Assembly: GCF_001949145.1 (NCBI RefSeq) | Contig: NW_019091495.1 | Span: forward strand, 1,084,340-1,118,260 | Direction: 5' to 3' | Source: Acanthaster planci | Lineage: Eukaryota; Echinodermata; Asteroidea; Valvatida; Acanthasteridae | DNA: 33,921 bases | Part shown: piece by piece, positions 1 through 11,817 of the stretch | How positions within the stretch are numbered: the stretch's first letter is position 1 | How the letters are laid out: the number at the start of each line of letters is the position of its first letter | Made by a program: the position numbers and the translations under genes | Notes under the pieces: model-generated | What the model saw: only the letters and a program-made list of their open reading frames with translations | Database searches by the model: none | What the model was told of the DNA's origin: nothing

Positions 1-1370
1 CTGGGAAGAAGATAAACGCATGTTGGGAAAAAGAAGGGAAAAATACTCTCTGAAATGATTTGATTCTCGGTTGGCGCTGAAACCATAAGTTGTCACTGAT
101 TTCTTAATATAACGAATAAGCCTGCATTTAGCATGAGAAAAAGCTATTGGTTATGAGGATATGGACGAAGGAAATTGATTGGTCACATTGTCACTCCGCG
201 CAACTAGGAAATGCACGCGTTACGGTTACGTGGTTACCGTTACCCGGTAAAATTGACACTGCCAACCAACATGGTTCTTTTCAACCAATGAGGGCGTGCT
301 TTGGCTCAAGGTGAATAGCAATAAACAATTTCTTATTTCGTGTGCTTTTATTATAAAATGAGGTGTCTTTGTTGGTTTATTTTCAAGAAAGAGGGCAAAA
401 CAATGATTTTTAAACGATAAATCCAAATACAAATTGCATTTCATGTTTCAGTAGCATTGATTTTAAACCGCCCAAGAAAATGTGCAGCAAAGTTTAGTTC
501 AAAAGAGGCATTTTGTTCTCTTCAAGGAATCGAGTGTTGCCGATTGTAATAAATAAAATAAGTTTTCTTGGTTATAAGAAGCAGATATATTTCAAGCGAA
601 CTTAAAGAGTCTGGATCGATTGCATGCAAAAATGTTTGAATCCACCGGAGAAAGAACTCTGCAAAATGATTCTGAAAATGACACAGATTGTAAGAGTCGT
701 TCCTTCAGGGGCTGAGAAAAAATTCAACAGACCTAAAAATAAATACACGGGACGATCTTTTGACAAATTTGCTCCTTTTTTAATAATTTGATCATTTAGT
801 GATAAAATTTAGTGACATATGCGTGTGCAGTAGTTTACCAATTCTACATTATCGAGCGGTGTCGCTAAAAAACCTCTATATACACGTTATTAAATGAAAC
901 CTTCCAGCCAGTATGCAATTTGGTGTTAAGAATCAATACCTGTTTGTGTAACTCGACATGTATCCGTTCGGAACATACAACTTCGGGGCAATTCAAAAAG
1001 ACGATATTTATAAAAATTTTCTCCGGTTGATTCAAAATAAATGCGTGAAATACAAGTTTTTGGGAAGGAAAATACGTCACAGCTTTGGATGCGCAAAGCA
1101 TTTTTGGTTGCCTGTCCCAAGCATGCGAAAATATCGTTGACCGTGGTACTTGATATTGAACTATATCCAACATGTGCTCGTGGAAAACAACGTTTAATAT
1201 GCATTTGGCCGTTCAAGCGCCCTGTAACGCTGTGGGAATGAATAAACTTGGACACAAGTGACATATGGAGGTACAGATGACCTCTCCCATTTGCAAAGTC
1301 GGAAAATAATCATTTTCGGCTTTTTTGTCCACTCCAGCAATAATCCCTTCTAATTACTTCCTGGTTGCAG
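1..1370. other. Non-coding DNA, 5' flank or intron 4 of gene A
   Basis: AT-rich sequence with no exon of the ependymin-related type and no other recognisable gene. Because gene A enters the window with its fifth exon, this stretch is most likely intron 4 of that gene. Introns of this cluster reach 2.6 kb, so exon 4 probably lies before position 1. Short open frames near 958-1264 on both strands overlap each other and show no signal peptide, domain or splice context; I treat them as chance. Confidence 0.5.
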
Positions 1371-2195
1371 CCTCGATCCTTTCACTCACCGGCTATTTCA
1401 ACTACGAGGCAGGCATTGCCGACCCAGACAGGTTCTTTGAAGTGCCTGAATACTGCCCTACGGTAAGACTATAGACGTTTGAACTTAGCGAGGCTTATAC
1501 ACGAAACGTACAGCGTTTTGGCGATGAAAAACTTGTTTGGTTGTGAGAGAATGGTGAGACTTTCTCTCCTATTCCCACGAAAAAGACGACAACTTTTACG
1601 AAATCGGCTGCGCTAGATTTAAGCTATTTAAGAAGACCTCAAGGCATAGGCTAACTGGAGTCAGTGGCGTATCCAGCTTTTAGCGTGGCGGGGGGGGGAA
1701 TCCAAAAGCGAACGCGTCTTCGGGGTTATTCAACATGGTGATGTGGAGAGAAAAATGAATGAAAAGCCTTACGGTCCTGACATCCTTGCTTTTATTTGCT
1801 GGTGTTTTTTTCTTCGAGATTTAGTGCAAATATGTGATAAATTAACATACCTAATACTTTCTTCCCGAGTCACCCGTTCTTTATAAAAAAAATTAATGCA
1901 AATATTTTTGGGGGAGGGGGGAGCAAGTTTCCACCGCCCCCCGCTGAATACGGCACTGACTGGAAAGCAGTATGGCTATATACACAGTTTGTTGCCTACC
2001 TAAGGCGTCTGAAAATGAGGATGTTAATGAATCAGGTGGTTTCCGATTTGATGTTTAGTTCGCTTACTTTCCCGTGTAAGTTTTATGGTGCCATTGAAGT
2101 AGGGCCTAAATCTTCTCTTGTTTTTGGATTCTTAGTACATCGAGAAAGAACCCAAACTGCTGGAGCTGTTGAAGTACAGTCAAGTTCTGTTTTAA
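1371..2195 (+). CDS. Ependymin-related protein gene A, 5'-partial (last two exons)
   Basis: 3' end of a secreted ependymin-related protein gene. Exon 5 (1371-1462, 92 nt) follows acceptor ctggttgcag and ends at donor gtaaga. With one base carried over it reads SILSLTGYFNYEAGIADPDR then FFEVPEYCPT, matching exon 5 of gene B (VTGFVNYTSGIQDPARYFTV then PEYCME) in length, phase and cysteine position. Exon 6 (2136-2195) follows acceptor tttttggattcttag in phase 0 and encodes YIEKEPKLLELLKYSQVLF then TAA. Exon 5 is secure. Exon 6 is an inference from phase, acceptor and size (18-19 residues as in B and C), since last exons are not conserved in this family. The NYT glycosylation site of B and C is NYE here. 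Exons 1-4 are outside the window. The frame stays open for 20 more codons after the stop. Confidence 0.72.
1662..1959. mobile_element. Short inverted-repeat element in intron 5 of gene A
   Basis: The segment starts with CAGTGGCGTATCCAGC (1662-1677) and ends with GCTGAATACGGCACTGA (1943-1959), which are imperfect inverted repeats of each other, and it contains G-rich and C-rich tracts just inside the ends. Similar pieces occur at 17787-17900 and 18625-18870, so this is a dispersed family. The length of about 300 bp with no coding content suggests a non-autonomous element. A clear target duplication was not resolved. Confidence 0.5.
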
Positions 2196-2313
2196 GAACA
2201 TCGGCAGTTCCGTCCAGATGACTTCCTGAACCTGACCGCTGACAAATTTGATGTGTAAAATCTTAAAGCGAATACAGACCGCATAGGTTCCTGCATTTTG
2301 TTCACTATACCAT

Positions 2314-2319
2314 ATTAAA
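2314..2319 (+). terminator. Candidate poly(A) signal ATTAAA of gene A
   Basis: ATTAAA lies about 120 nt after the proposed stop of gene A on the same strand, a normal distance for a short 3' UTR. It is a common variant of the AATAAA signal. Chance occurrence cannot be excluded in AT-rich DNA. Confidence 0.35.
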
Positions 2320-5160
2320 GCTTGCGTATATTTTTCTTCACGTGACATGGCCTTTCAACGAAATGTTTCCACTTGACAATTACTCTGTGGATTATTATGG
2401 TGGATTAATATAGTGCACACCCTTGATATTAAGAGGGGGTAACTTGCGCCAAGAAGGAATAACCATGTCCCTCTCGATCAAAACAAATTGTTGTAAATGA
2501 TGAAATGCCCTCGTCAGACTTTAAAGGCCCGCATTTGGAAGCGGTTCCGGTAATTACTTCGTAGGGGATACATTTATGTGCATTAAATGAAATTATTTCT
2601 CTCAAGGCTTCAAAACCTTCATATTTCTGAAAATGATGAAATGATGGACTTTCGCATTTATACAGAGGGTGTTTACTGGCTCTTCGAAATAATACCAGAC
2701 GGTTTCCGAGATCAGTAAAATTATGGCGTGCAACATTTATCCCGAAATAGATATAAGTCTATCTCTATTTTACGATTCAATGTAAACTTTGCTCGACTAG
2801 AAAAGAAGATATCTCTATTTCGGGATTAAATGTTAAGTTTGCACGCCACATAAAGGTAATCAAGCTAGTCTCATGAACAAAATACTCAGATCTGGTTGGA
2901 ATTCACCCCTTTAGGCCTATCTGTTTAATGATTACTAGGCCCCGTTAGACAGAACTGAAACTCTTTTGTGGGCGATTGCAATGTACACCAAGTGGAAGGA
3001 ATTGCGACATTTTATGAGGGACCGTCTCTACGTGTGAAGGTTATGCATGTAGACAATGCGTGGCTTTTTGTATTTAGATCTCTCAGTGCTTTCATTTTGA
3101 AACATCGTTATTGAGTTTGAATTCCTAGTGGTGCTAGGTATCACATAGCTCAGTGGCAGATCCCGGGAATTAACAAAAATTATTAAAACAGAGGGACAGA
3201 GGGGGAAGTGTCCCTGTATGTTCCACTGTCCTCCTTTCTTGGCTTTTAAATTTTCAGTAACCATAAATACAAACTTGCATTGCATGATAGGATGTTCTAG
3301 GATGCACATTTTTTAAAGGGGATGCCGAAAGCCGACGAACTACCATTTTCACACACTATGTTGTGTGCATTTCAAAATTTCAAATGAGTTAACGGGGTCG
3401 GGAACCTCCCTGGTTACGCCACTGCGCCCGGTGATACAGCTGAACATAGCTAGTGCATGCAGTACCGCATACAAGTACACATTGCTGTATACTGTGGAAA
3501 GAGATATTTAACTGCCTTTTGACAACCTCTCAAGTAATGTAACCGTGGACTGTTAGTTTAGGAAAGTTAATGATTGAAGTGAAAGAACTCAAATGTATTT
3601 TATACATTGCAAGTCACTATGACATTTTTTTCTTAAAAGCAGATCATGACAATTTCACTTGTTTGCGAAAATAAATTCATCATATTATATTGTTTTGTTT
3701 TGTTTTCTTACTAAATGCTAGAGTAGTCTAATAATTAACACAAACTGTATATATTACTCAGCACTGTGCTTTTTCGCTGCAGGTGCATACGAAGCTGTGA
3801 TTGATTAAATTACACTCATTGCAAAGCAATCCTTGTCTCGCTTGAGTCAGTAGAAAGAAAAAGAGTGATTCTGCATCTGAAACAATGCTTTAGTCATTAA
3901 TCTTCAAGCTGATTATACTTTAATTTTGGATCCGTTTTATCAGTCAGTCAGTCTTGATACAGTGGATGGAGTGAACAATGGTAGGTGAACGGTCATCAAA
4001 TCAGTGATGAAGAAATGGTTCATTATACAAAAAGGGAACGACAAATGATTCTAGTACCTGCAAGAGCCGGTCCAGTCATGTCTTTTTTGTTCAAATGGAT
4101 TCCAGTTCAAGTCTTTGTGATCAATGTGACATTGTCTTGTCTATCGAACAGTCGACAGTGAATGGTATCTGGTATGTGCAAATGTTTAAGAACATCTAAC
4201 CAACTGGAATCAGGAATACTACATCAAGCTTCCTTCCTCTTATGTGTCATAATTGTGTGCCATAAACCCACTACCTCTGTCTTGCCAGGATGAATTGCCT
4301 AGTGCAAGGATTTCCTGCGGTGTAAGATAACTTGCAGCCCGAGATCCACCTTGATTAAACTTTGGAGTGTTTGCCCTTGCTTTCATTTGAACTCTCAACT
4401 GAAGTTATATCTGTTTCCGATTAATGTGGGGGGGCTTTGCCTACCCCAAAAGTGCCTTTTAGGATATACAAGATTTCATGAGCTATTGGAGTTGGCCGGC
4501 ATCGGCGCCCTGACTTATAAGCTGATTGGAAGTTCAGTTTCCCAACCATGATCGGCGCACGGTCTGCTGCTGAAGCTCCGTGGGTAAAATGGTCCGAAAA
4601 CAAGGAAATGCATTCATATCCTCAAATATGTTCTCTAGTGTCTTTACTAGAAAAATAAGAGAATGAAAGGGAAACCACTTGAGCACAAGCTGGAAAAAAA
4701 AGTTGGTTTCAAAGCCGGACGTGGGTGCAACTAGTATACCAAACAATTAATCAGAAAATGAATGCATCGACGCCGATCGACTGCATTCCACTGCGGCGTA
4801 GCCCCCTAGTAGGCCCTAAACAAACAAAAAAAACCAAAAAAAAAACATGCATGGTATTCAATCAGCGGTCCATTGGCTGTCCTGCACGGAGCGGTTTTTT
4901 GTCACCAATGCATTGTTGGTGTATTATGGCGCCCTCGTCTCACCCCACCCACCCCACTTCCACCCCTTCCCAACAAGCAGGAATTTTAACTGATTTGGTT
5001 TTTTTGGGGGGGGGTATTGGATACAACATCATTAACACATCTTGCCTGCTAAGAAGCCATCATGACTGGTGAAAATGACCATGTGCAATGGGACAGTAAA
5101 CCAGTCTAGCGAAGGTCACGAGATCAATCATTCAACTCACGTGACAGGGTAAGCACGGTG
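2320..5160. other. Intergenic DNA between genes A and B
   Basis: No exon of the ependymin-related type or other recognisable gene was found on either strand. It holds a small foldback element (2724-2848), a C-rich then G-rich patch around 4940-5010 and AT-rich unique sequence. Scattered open frames of 60-115 codons have no homology I recognise and overlap one another. Confidence 0.5.
2724..2848. repeat. Foldback element (about 125 bp)
   Basis: The left end TGGCGTGCAACATTTATCCC and the right end, whose reverse complement starts TGGCGTGCAAACTTAACATT, form imperfect inverted repeats of about 35-40 bases that include CCCGAAATAGA on one side and TCTATTTCGGG on the other. The middle is about 45 bases. 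This is the structure of a small non-autonomous DNA transposon or foldback sequence; no coding capacity. Confidence 0.5.
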
Positions 5161-5172
5161 CGGTGGCCCCCA

Positions 5173-5180
5173 TATATATA
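5173..5180 (+). promoter_or_regulatory. TATA box of gene B
   Basis: TATATATA lies 67 bases before the start codon of gene B (ATG at 5247), consistent with a short 5' UTR. Gene C has a comparable box (TATAAATA) about 90 bases before its start. An upstream in-frame ATG at 5163 precedes this box, so it cannot be the normal start. Confidence 0.5.
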
Positions 5181-5246
5181 CATGTACGGTGCTGGATTAC
5201 AGTATTTTGTAAGCTGTTTATAGCTAGGAAGTGCTACACAGAAAAC

Positions 5247-8200
5247 ATGGAGGTAAAGTCGGTTTTTCTTTTGCTGCTGGTTGTCGTGGCAACTAGTCTG
5301 GCTCAAAAGAAGTGCTGTTTCCCGAAGGAATTTGAGGCATTAGATGGTGAGTTCCACCGCACCATGGTACCATCTGACCATGAAGACTTGTGTCAGTGTA
5401 CATAATCATGGTCATGATGACATAGGCCTACCCGTTCATGCCGTTGACTAGCCCCACTACTACTAGTGTGGCACGGACTCTCACTCCAGATCCATCCTTA
5501 GCCACACATCCGTATACGCAATTTCGTGTCGGCGTACTGAAAATTTTCGGCGCACCCACTTATCGTCAGTGATCGTGGGCGCAATTTCTTTTGCACACCA
5601 ACATGACCGCTAGATCCTTGACCTTTCCGCTTTCTAAAAGCCATTTATTGAATGATTTCACTCATTTTATTCAGGTATTTTCCAGTCTTTATCCATTGAA
5701 TTTACTAGGCTCTCTCTTTAAAATAAGGTTGTTGAAAATTACATCACTTGACCCCTAATCTTCTCGACGACTGTTCCATGTTGCGCCCACAATGATAAGT
5801 GGATGCGCCGAAAATTTTCAGTATACCGACACGAAATTGCGCATACGGGAGTGTGGCTAAGGATAGATCGGGAGTGAGAGTCCGTGCCACACTAGTGGGG
5901 CTAGCCGTTGACATGACACTGTATGTTGCATTGCAGTAGTTCTAGTAGTAGTAGTAAGAATTCACCTGCCGCGGGCCAGTGGCCATGGTGGCACCACATG
6001 TGTTAGCCCTTCGCACGGTATAGTCCGAGTAACTTGGACCCTACAAACTGCCTTTTGAATTATTTGGACATTGTCAGGCGGTCCAAGTACCCCCATAGTT
6101 GAGTGGAGCTTTAGTATTCCGCTTTTTCGATTTTTGGATGGGATTGTCATACTATGGCAAACTGTTGGGGCTTCAGTGATATTTCTGACTTCAAAATCAG
6201 GCCCTTGGTCACTGCACATGCGTTGCATGGACAGAGTTAAGAAGTCTTTTTTGATGTTACCCTATTTGTCCATACAGTTCACCATACATGCAGCGAGCAG
6301 GGCCTGCATTTTGCACCATGAAACAGTCGTTGGTAGTGCCCATAAAGGTCACAATCAACAAGTCTTGGGTCCACACCACGTAAAGCCCACTCATGCATAC
6401 GTCTTGGAGGACAATGTTCGTGCACAAACTTATTGCGCCAGAAACTCTACAGCGCATATTCGCATGGGAGGAGGCGACGAAAAGTTCAAGCGCTGTGCAT
6501 GTGTCGAGCGAAAATGGTCGGATTTTGACAGATTTTGAAGTAAAAAATACCATTGAAGCCCCAATCGTTTTGATGTTGGCATTTATGGAAGCCAGTGGGT
6601 GGTGATAGAGGTATTTTTGGTGAGTCTTTTGAGAACCGTTGTCACTTTACTCTATGTACAGGCGTGGAGTGTTAGTAAAGACGATCCCGTCCAAAATCAT
6701 ACAAAGAGGAATACTAACGCTCCACTCAGTAGAGCTACTTCCATAGGCTTTTGCTTCCATTAATTCATGACACACAAAATAGCTTGTACCCGCAAAAATC
6801 CTTTTCACAGAAATGTTCCCAGATAGCAAATTTTGGATTCATAATTTGAACATGAAAACATGCAACCTGAGCCATGTCTACCTGGATTTACATCAAAGCA
6901 AAAGTATTCTCACTTGTACAGAAATGCATGGTCAATTTTTAATGTTAGAAAAAGTGCACCGTTCAGTTCATGTAACTCAAAAAAGATGTCAAACAGTTTT
7001 CAAACATGGAAGAAGAGTAAAATTCTAACAAAATTCATTTCCTGGTTCCTTTAAATTCTTTTGACCTGTGTTGGTAACAATTCATAATGTGCAAGTCCAA
7101 GTCAAGTCACAAGTCTTTTTTTCAAGTCCAAGTCAAGTTTAAGTCCAAACTGATGTTACACATTAAGTCACAAATCACAAAAATAGCGACTTAAGTCCAA
7201 CTGTAGTCCAAGGCAAGTAACATGAATTTACAACTATGACATACAGGGCTAACACTGTAAATGGCTCCTTTTTAAAATCTGTCTTATTTCTGTCGCCATA
7301 TTGACGAGTGTTTCAAGTCTTTGTTCGAGAAAAGTAGTATTGATTGCATACTATCAACCGAAAGTTGAACATATGTAATTTTTGATTACATGTACTTCAA
7401 GAACTTCAAAAAAGCTCAATTAATTTAAGGCAGTGGTATGTTTTGCGTGTACGTTTTGCTTTGAATTACTGTCAGGGCAACTCAACATGGGCAGTGAGTG
7501 ATTTGGGGACTTTACTGCAGCTAATCTCTGTCTGATTTCATACCCAGGCTGCATCGTGTTGTGAATTTGTGTAATTTACAAGGTGGAATTCAGCCCCATA
7601 TACTGTACCGCTACTCCACCATGTTTAAAACTATGTGTACCGTTAGTGACAGCTTTTAAAGCTCAACAAGTCATGTTTTCCTTCTTGTCCATAACGTGAG
7701 TCCCACTATGATTTAAGAAATGCAACCGATGAGGAACACACTCAACACAGACACTAACATATTCAGTACTAACCTCAGCTAGACCCCCCCAAAAGAAAAT
7801 TCCAATATTCTGTCTGGAACATTTGAAGTTTGCCTGTAAACACAGTTTCTTGTGCAGAAATACCAATGTTGTGATTCCATGTTATCAGACTCTGGTTTGA
7901 ATTGATTGGTGTTGGGCCACTTTCACTCTACAGGACAGGTGGTTGGGACAATATCAGCTGGTAAGCCTGTGGCTGTTCTGGAATCCATCCAGTTTGCCTT
8001 TGACTACTTCAACCAACGAGCTGGGGAATTTGCCTTCATCCAGGATGGAGCTGAAGTCTACATGTACCAGATAATTGTAGACTACAAAGCGGTAAAGTTT
8101 CCAGCGTAAATTTACTTCAGAAAATACCTCGGCTTTCAGAGAATGAGAAAGTTTGAAATCTCAATATACATGTACATGTACCAAGCCTCCTTTTTAATAA

Positions 8201-11200
8201 CTCCATAGTTTACTCAACCGAAAATTCAGTTTCGAACCTTGAACAAAAAGATGTCATGTAAGTTTGGAAAGAACCCAAAATGGCAAACTAAAAAGAACAT
8301 GAACTGTTAATACATGTAAAGTTATTCAGTCAAAAATTCAAAATACATGCAGCAATACATGTTGATACAAATTGCAATCTGCCTTGAGCAGAAAGCACCT
8401 GTCATCGGGTGGAAGGAGCCATAATGGTGGTATTGCACAGTTCGTTGGTAGCAAAGCGACAGAAACACATGCATGCAGTCGTTTGTGAACCAGCAAAGTG
8501 CAGTTCCTACCAAAGGAGCCTTTGTTGCAAGGAAAATTGCACCCTCTGTTGGTTCCACTCAGGGTGGAAAAATCTTGGAAACTATTCAAACTTTTACCCA
8601 AAAGATTAGCCCGGGGAACAAATTTAAATATGAAAGGTTGTCCATAGACCAGTTACCTCACATCTTGATGAAATATGAGAAATGAAGAAGAGAAGAGAAA
8701 AAATACTAGAAGCACAACGTCAAACTAACGGAAGACACCGGATTAAGGTGATGTTCTAAACGAGACAAGAAACAAAAATGAGCAAACAAACACCTGTCAA
8801 AATTAAACCTGCCCGATGGTGTGATGTGTTTCTTCTTTGTTTAGTAGATAACTTTCTAGCAAGGTTCTCCCTTGTGCTTGGGAATTATTTCTGACTTTGT
8901 GATCGTCTCTCAGCAAACAGAATACATCATCCAGGCACACACACAGACTTGCCAAAAAATCCCCCTTCCAGCAGGAACCAACATGTCTCACTGTGTACCA
9001 GGTGAGTTCTGGATGATTGATCGTTGACCTTGATGGACATTCTTGTCATTTCAGCTGATTTTGTTTTATTTCTGCCAGTAACTGTAGAAAGTCCTGTGGA
9101 ACATACATGTATTGAAGTTTGGAGTTTGAGAGTTTATTTCCATATGTCAGTACTAATTACACTGGTAATGAAGCAAAATAAAATGCAGATGGTGACAAAT
9201 GGGGGGCCTAAGCTTACGTGTATACAAAGCCTTACTGCCCTGTTTCTTGATATAAATCCTGACATTTAACCCTCCGGTATCCTTCCAAAAGATTTTTCAG
9301 CATGAGGAAGGACGAGAGTATTTACCGTTACTCAGTGCATGGGTTTATTGCCTTTTGACGGTTGAATGTATGTGCTATTGGTTTCCTTATGATGGGATAT
9401 TTTAGTAGATTCAGAGAAGCTTTTAGCTAAGTGCTCATTAGGATTAATTTGCTGAATTTCTTAACTAGTGTCCGTCGGGGCATAGATGGCACTAAGGAAT
9501 AGCAGAGGGCTCAAACTTGCATTTGATAACATAGCAATTAATTTTTGTGAGTACATGTATTACTTTGTAGTTCACCATTTGATTGTTTTTTTCATTGATC
9601 CTGGCCAAAACTACCCAGTTTGTTTGGGCATGGAGCTATTAAATACAGGGTCTGTGAAACATTTAAAGAAACAAAGGGACAGACTCAGACTCAATTACTT
9701 TTGATTTCAGGTTGAAAACATGTACAAGTAGGTTCAGATTATTACATCCATTATATTCTTTGGTTTATTCAGTTCACTTTAATAGGATGATAGCTTTGAA
9801 TGTGAAATGACCGGCGGACTTCCTAGTGTGAGTTTGTAGGTTAATGTTTTTGCCATCTTCTGTAGATGATGCCACTTACGAGAGCTCCTTCTATGTTGGT
9901 GATAACAAGATGACAGCAGACTCATTCACATACTCTTTGAAGCAAGGGGTGGTGGCAGGCAATGTGATTCTATCCGTCTCTAAGGGTGACTGCATCCCCT
10001 ACAGTGTGACTTTCTTCGGTCAACATCAAGGAAGTAAGTGGAGGATTTATTGAAGGAATTGACTCAAACTACACTGAAGTTAGGTGTGGCAGATGTGGAT
10101 CAAGTATGTCTAAAACCCATTTACAAAGCCACAGTGCTTAAAGCAGTTTCTAGAGATAATGTATTTACCTCACTCCTTTTGCTTATTGCATGTAATTTGT
10201 CCATATTCAGTTTTTTATCAGGTGAAATTTGTCTCTGTCCAGGATGAGACAACTAAGTATCTTACGACGGAGACTCTTTCCCTTCCTTCTAAGCTCCTGT
10301 CTATTCTCTCATTGTGTAGCCTTTGCCTCCGCTGGTCCTGTCTGGGCCTTCTGAGGGTAGGCTTCAATAAACAAGTCTGGCATCCAATGTTAAACTCAAC
10401 AATTCAATTACTGCTATTTGAAGGAGAGAACTAAACTTGATTAAGTTCAAGCCCAACTTCCATTTTGATTCTGGGCTCTGGGAGTATTCTTATGCCTTTT
10501 AAAGGAATAAAACAATATTTCAAGAAGTTTGGAGTGAGGAGAGTTTGCTTCTTACCTGTAGCCTATGTCTGACATGTAAGTTGAATTTCTAGTATAGCTG
10601 ATTATAATTTCAGTGTACAATATCTTGGGAAAAAGTATTACAAAAGAATGAAATATGACGCGAGCAAAAGATAAATGAGATTTCGAGGAATACAGAACCC
10701 AAGGACTTTTTCTCTTTGTGCTTAATAAGACTTCAGGAAATAACATGTTTCCTCAAACTGTAATTCTTTAAACTAATAAATGATAACAAAATATCTGATC
10801 TTGTAGTGTATATACCCTTGACTCTTATTTCCTTTTTTGTTTTGTCTTTCTAGCACCAGTTCTCCAGGTCACTGGCTTTGTTAACTACACGTCTGGAATC
10901 CAAGACCCAGCCAGATATTTTACTGTGCCAGAGTACTGCATGGAGGTAAGACTTCCAACTGTCATTCACTCAAATTTCAACATTTCCAACAAATTTTCAA
11001 GACTCAGTTGTGTATTTGTATATTTCTTCTCATCCTTGATTGCAAGATCAGGCCAGGTTGGGATTTCAAACAATGAGTCACAGTGGTCTTTGTATTTACT
11101 GCAGAAAATTAGAATTATATGAAAATGAAGGCCAAATTGATTATTGGCCATCTGATGACCACCAGTCAAGTGGAGATGGTAGCTTGTACATCAAATCTAT

Positions 11201-11573
11201 CCTAGATACCAAGTAAAATTGAATCAATGGTTGGAAGATGGTTACCGATCAAATTTGACCAAGTTGAGGGAAGAACTATCAGTCAGAAATACGTGTACAT
11301 CAGTGAAAATGCATCATTTTTAAGGGCAAATAGAGTTAAATTGTTGAGAGGTGAAATACATGCAAGTTTCTTTCGTTTGTTTACAATGACATTACCCAGA
11401 GAATTTGCTGTTTTCTCATCTGGTTTTGAAATTTGAGATGAAGTAGATCAACTGCATTCAGTGGACCTGTTGTTTAAATCTTATTTCTCTTTTCTGTTGT
11501 TTCTTGTTTGTTACAGCAATCATTCAGTCAGGCACCGAAGATGTACAACTCTTTCATCCACCTGTTTGTGTAA
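5247..11573 (+). CDS. Ependymin-related protein gene B, complete, six exons
   Basis: Predicted secreted ependymin-related glycoprotein of 220 aa. Exons: 5247-5346, 7934-8091, 8914-9001, 9866-10033, 10854-10945, 11517-11573; all introns GT-AG, phases 1-0-1-1-0. The start gives a signal peptide (MEVKSVFLLLLVVVATSLA) followed by QKKCCFPKEFEALD. Exon 2 reads GQVVGTISAGKPVAV and contains QFAFDYFNQRAGEFAF, ending IIVDYKA. Exon 3 has TCQKIPLPAGTNMSHCVPG, with two cysteines and an NMS sequon. Exon 4 has SSFYVGDNKMTAD and SKGDCIPYSV. Exon 5 has GFVNYTSGIQDPARYFTVPE and YC, with an NYT sequon. Exon 6 encodes QSFSQAPKMYNSFIHLFV then TAA. Length and six-cysteine layout fit the family (vertebrate ependymin and EPDR1 are near 215-225 aa). 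These proteins act outside the cell and are linked to lipid or calcium binding; the role here is unknown. Intron 1 (2.6 kb) carries inserted elements. Confidence 0.93.
5449..5903. mobile_element. Mutator-like non-autonomous transposon (MITE) with 9-bp target duplication
   Basis: A 455-bp element starting TAGCCCCACT and ending AGTGGGGCTA. Its arms of about 130 bases (5449-5583 and 5782-5903) are near-identical inverted repeats, both containing GTGTGGCACGGACTCTCACT and GAAAATTTTCGGCGCA in opposite orientation. It is flanked by a perfect 9-bp direct repeat GCCGTTGAC (5440-5448 and 5904-5912). Long inverted ends plus 9-bp target duplications are typical of Mutator-like elements. The roughly 200-bp middle is AT-rich and codes for nothing evident. 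It sits in intron 1 of gene B. Confidence 0.82.
6085..6745. repeat. Large imperfect inverted repeat in intron 1 of gene B
   Basis: The left arm (about 6095-6215) matches in reverse complement two blocks on the right (about 6527-6575 and 6680-6740). GAGTGGAGCTTTAGTATTCC on the left pairs with GGAATACTAACGCTCCACTC on the right, and TTGGGGCTTCAGTGATATTT pairs with the ATACCATTGAAGCCCCAA block. The right arm carries about 90 extra bases between its two blocks. Open frames of 98-155 codons on both strands here are by-products of the palindromic structure. Most likely an old non-autonomous DNA element. Confidence 0.5.
7091..7219 (+). repeat. Degenerate CAAGTC-type simple repeat
   Basis: About 130 bases built from imperfect repeats of CAAGTCCAAGT and AAGTCACAA, inside intron 1 of gene B. 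Units are irregular (AAGTCC, AAGTCA, AAGTTT), so this looks like an old, decaying short tandem repeat with no coding or RNA structure evident. Confidence 0.6.
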
Positions 11574-11811
11574 GCACTGGGCGGCCTTCTCCCGAACGTG
11601 CGAGATTTTAAACCAAGAATTATACATGTAGATGACTAATTTTTGGTTTACAAAACTAAACAGTCCGTTTGATACTTGTGTTTGTATATTTTGCATTTAT
11701 GTCTGTGATGAGATTTGATATAATGTAGAATGATTAACTTAATGGCAGTGGAATTGTCTTTAAGTGCATGTATTTTGGTTCGTTTTATACATTGTATACT
11801 GCAAACTAGTG

Positions 11812-11817
11812 ATTAAA
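11812..11817 (+). terminator. Candidate poly(A) signal ATTAAA of gene B
   Basis: ATTAAA occurs about 240 nt after the stop codon of gene B on the coding strand, a plausible 3' UTR end. No better AATAAA is closer. Transcript data would be needed to place the real cleavage site. Confidence 0.35.

Noticed and set aside
958-1264. Overlapping open frames on both strands
   Set aside because: No recognisable motifs, no splice-consistent borders and mutual overlap; judged to be chance.
5163-5246. Upstream in-frame ATG for gene B at 5163
   Set aside because: It overlaps the TATA box and would put charged and cysteine-containing residues before the signal peptide. The ATG at 5247 gives a standard secretory signal.
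6071-6553. 155-codon plus-strand and 98-codon minus-strand open frames
   Set aside because: They overlap on opposite strands inside a large inverted repeat in intron 1 of gene B and show no domain, signal peptide or splice context.
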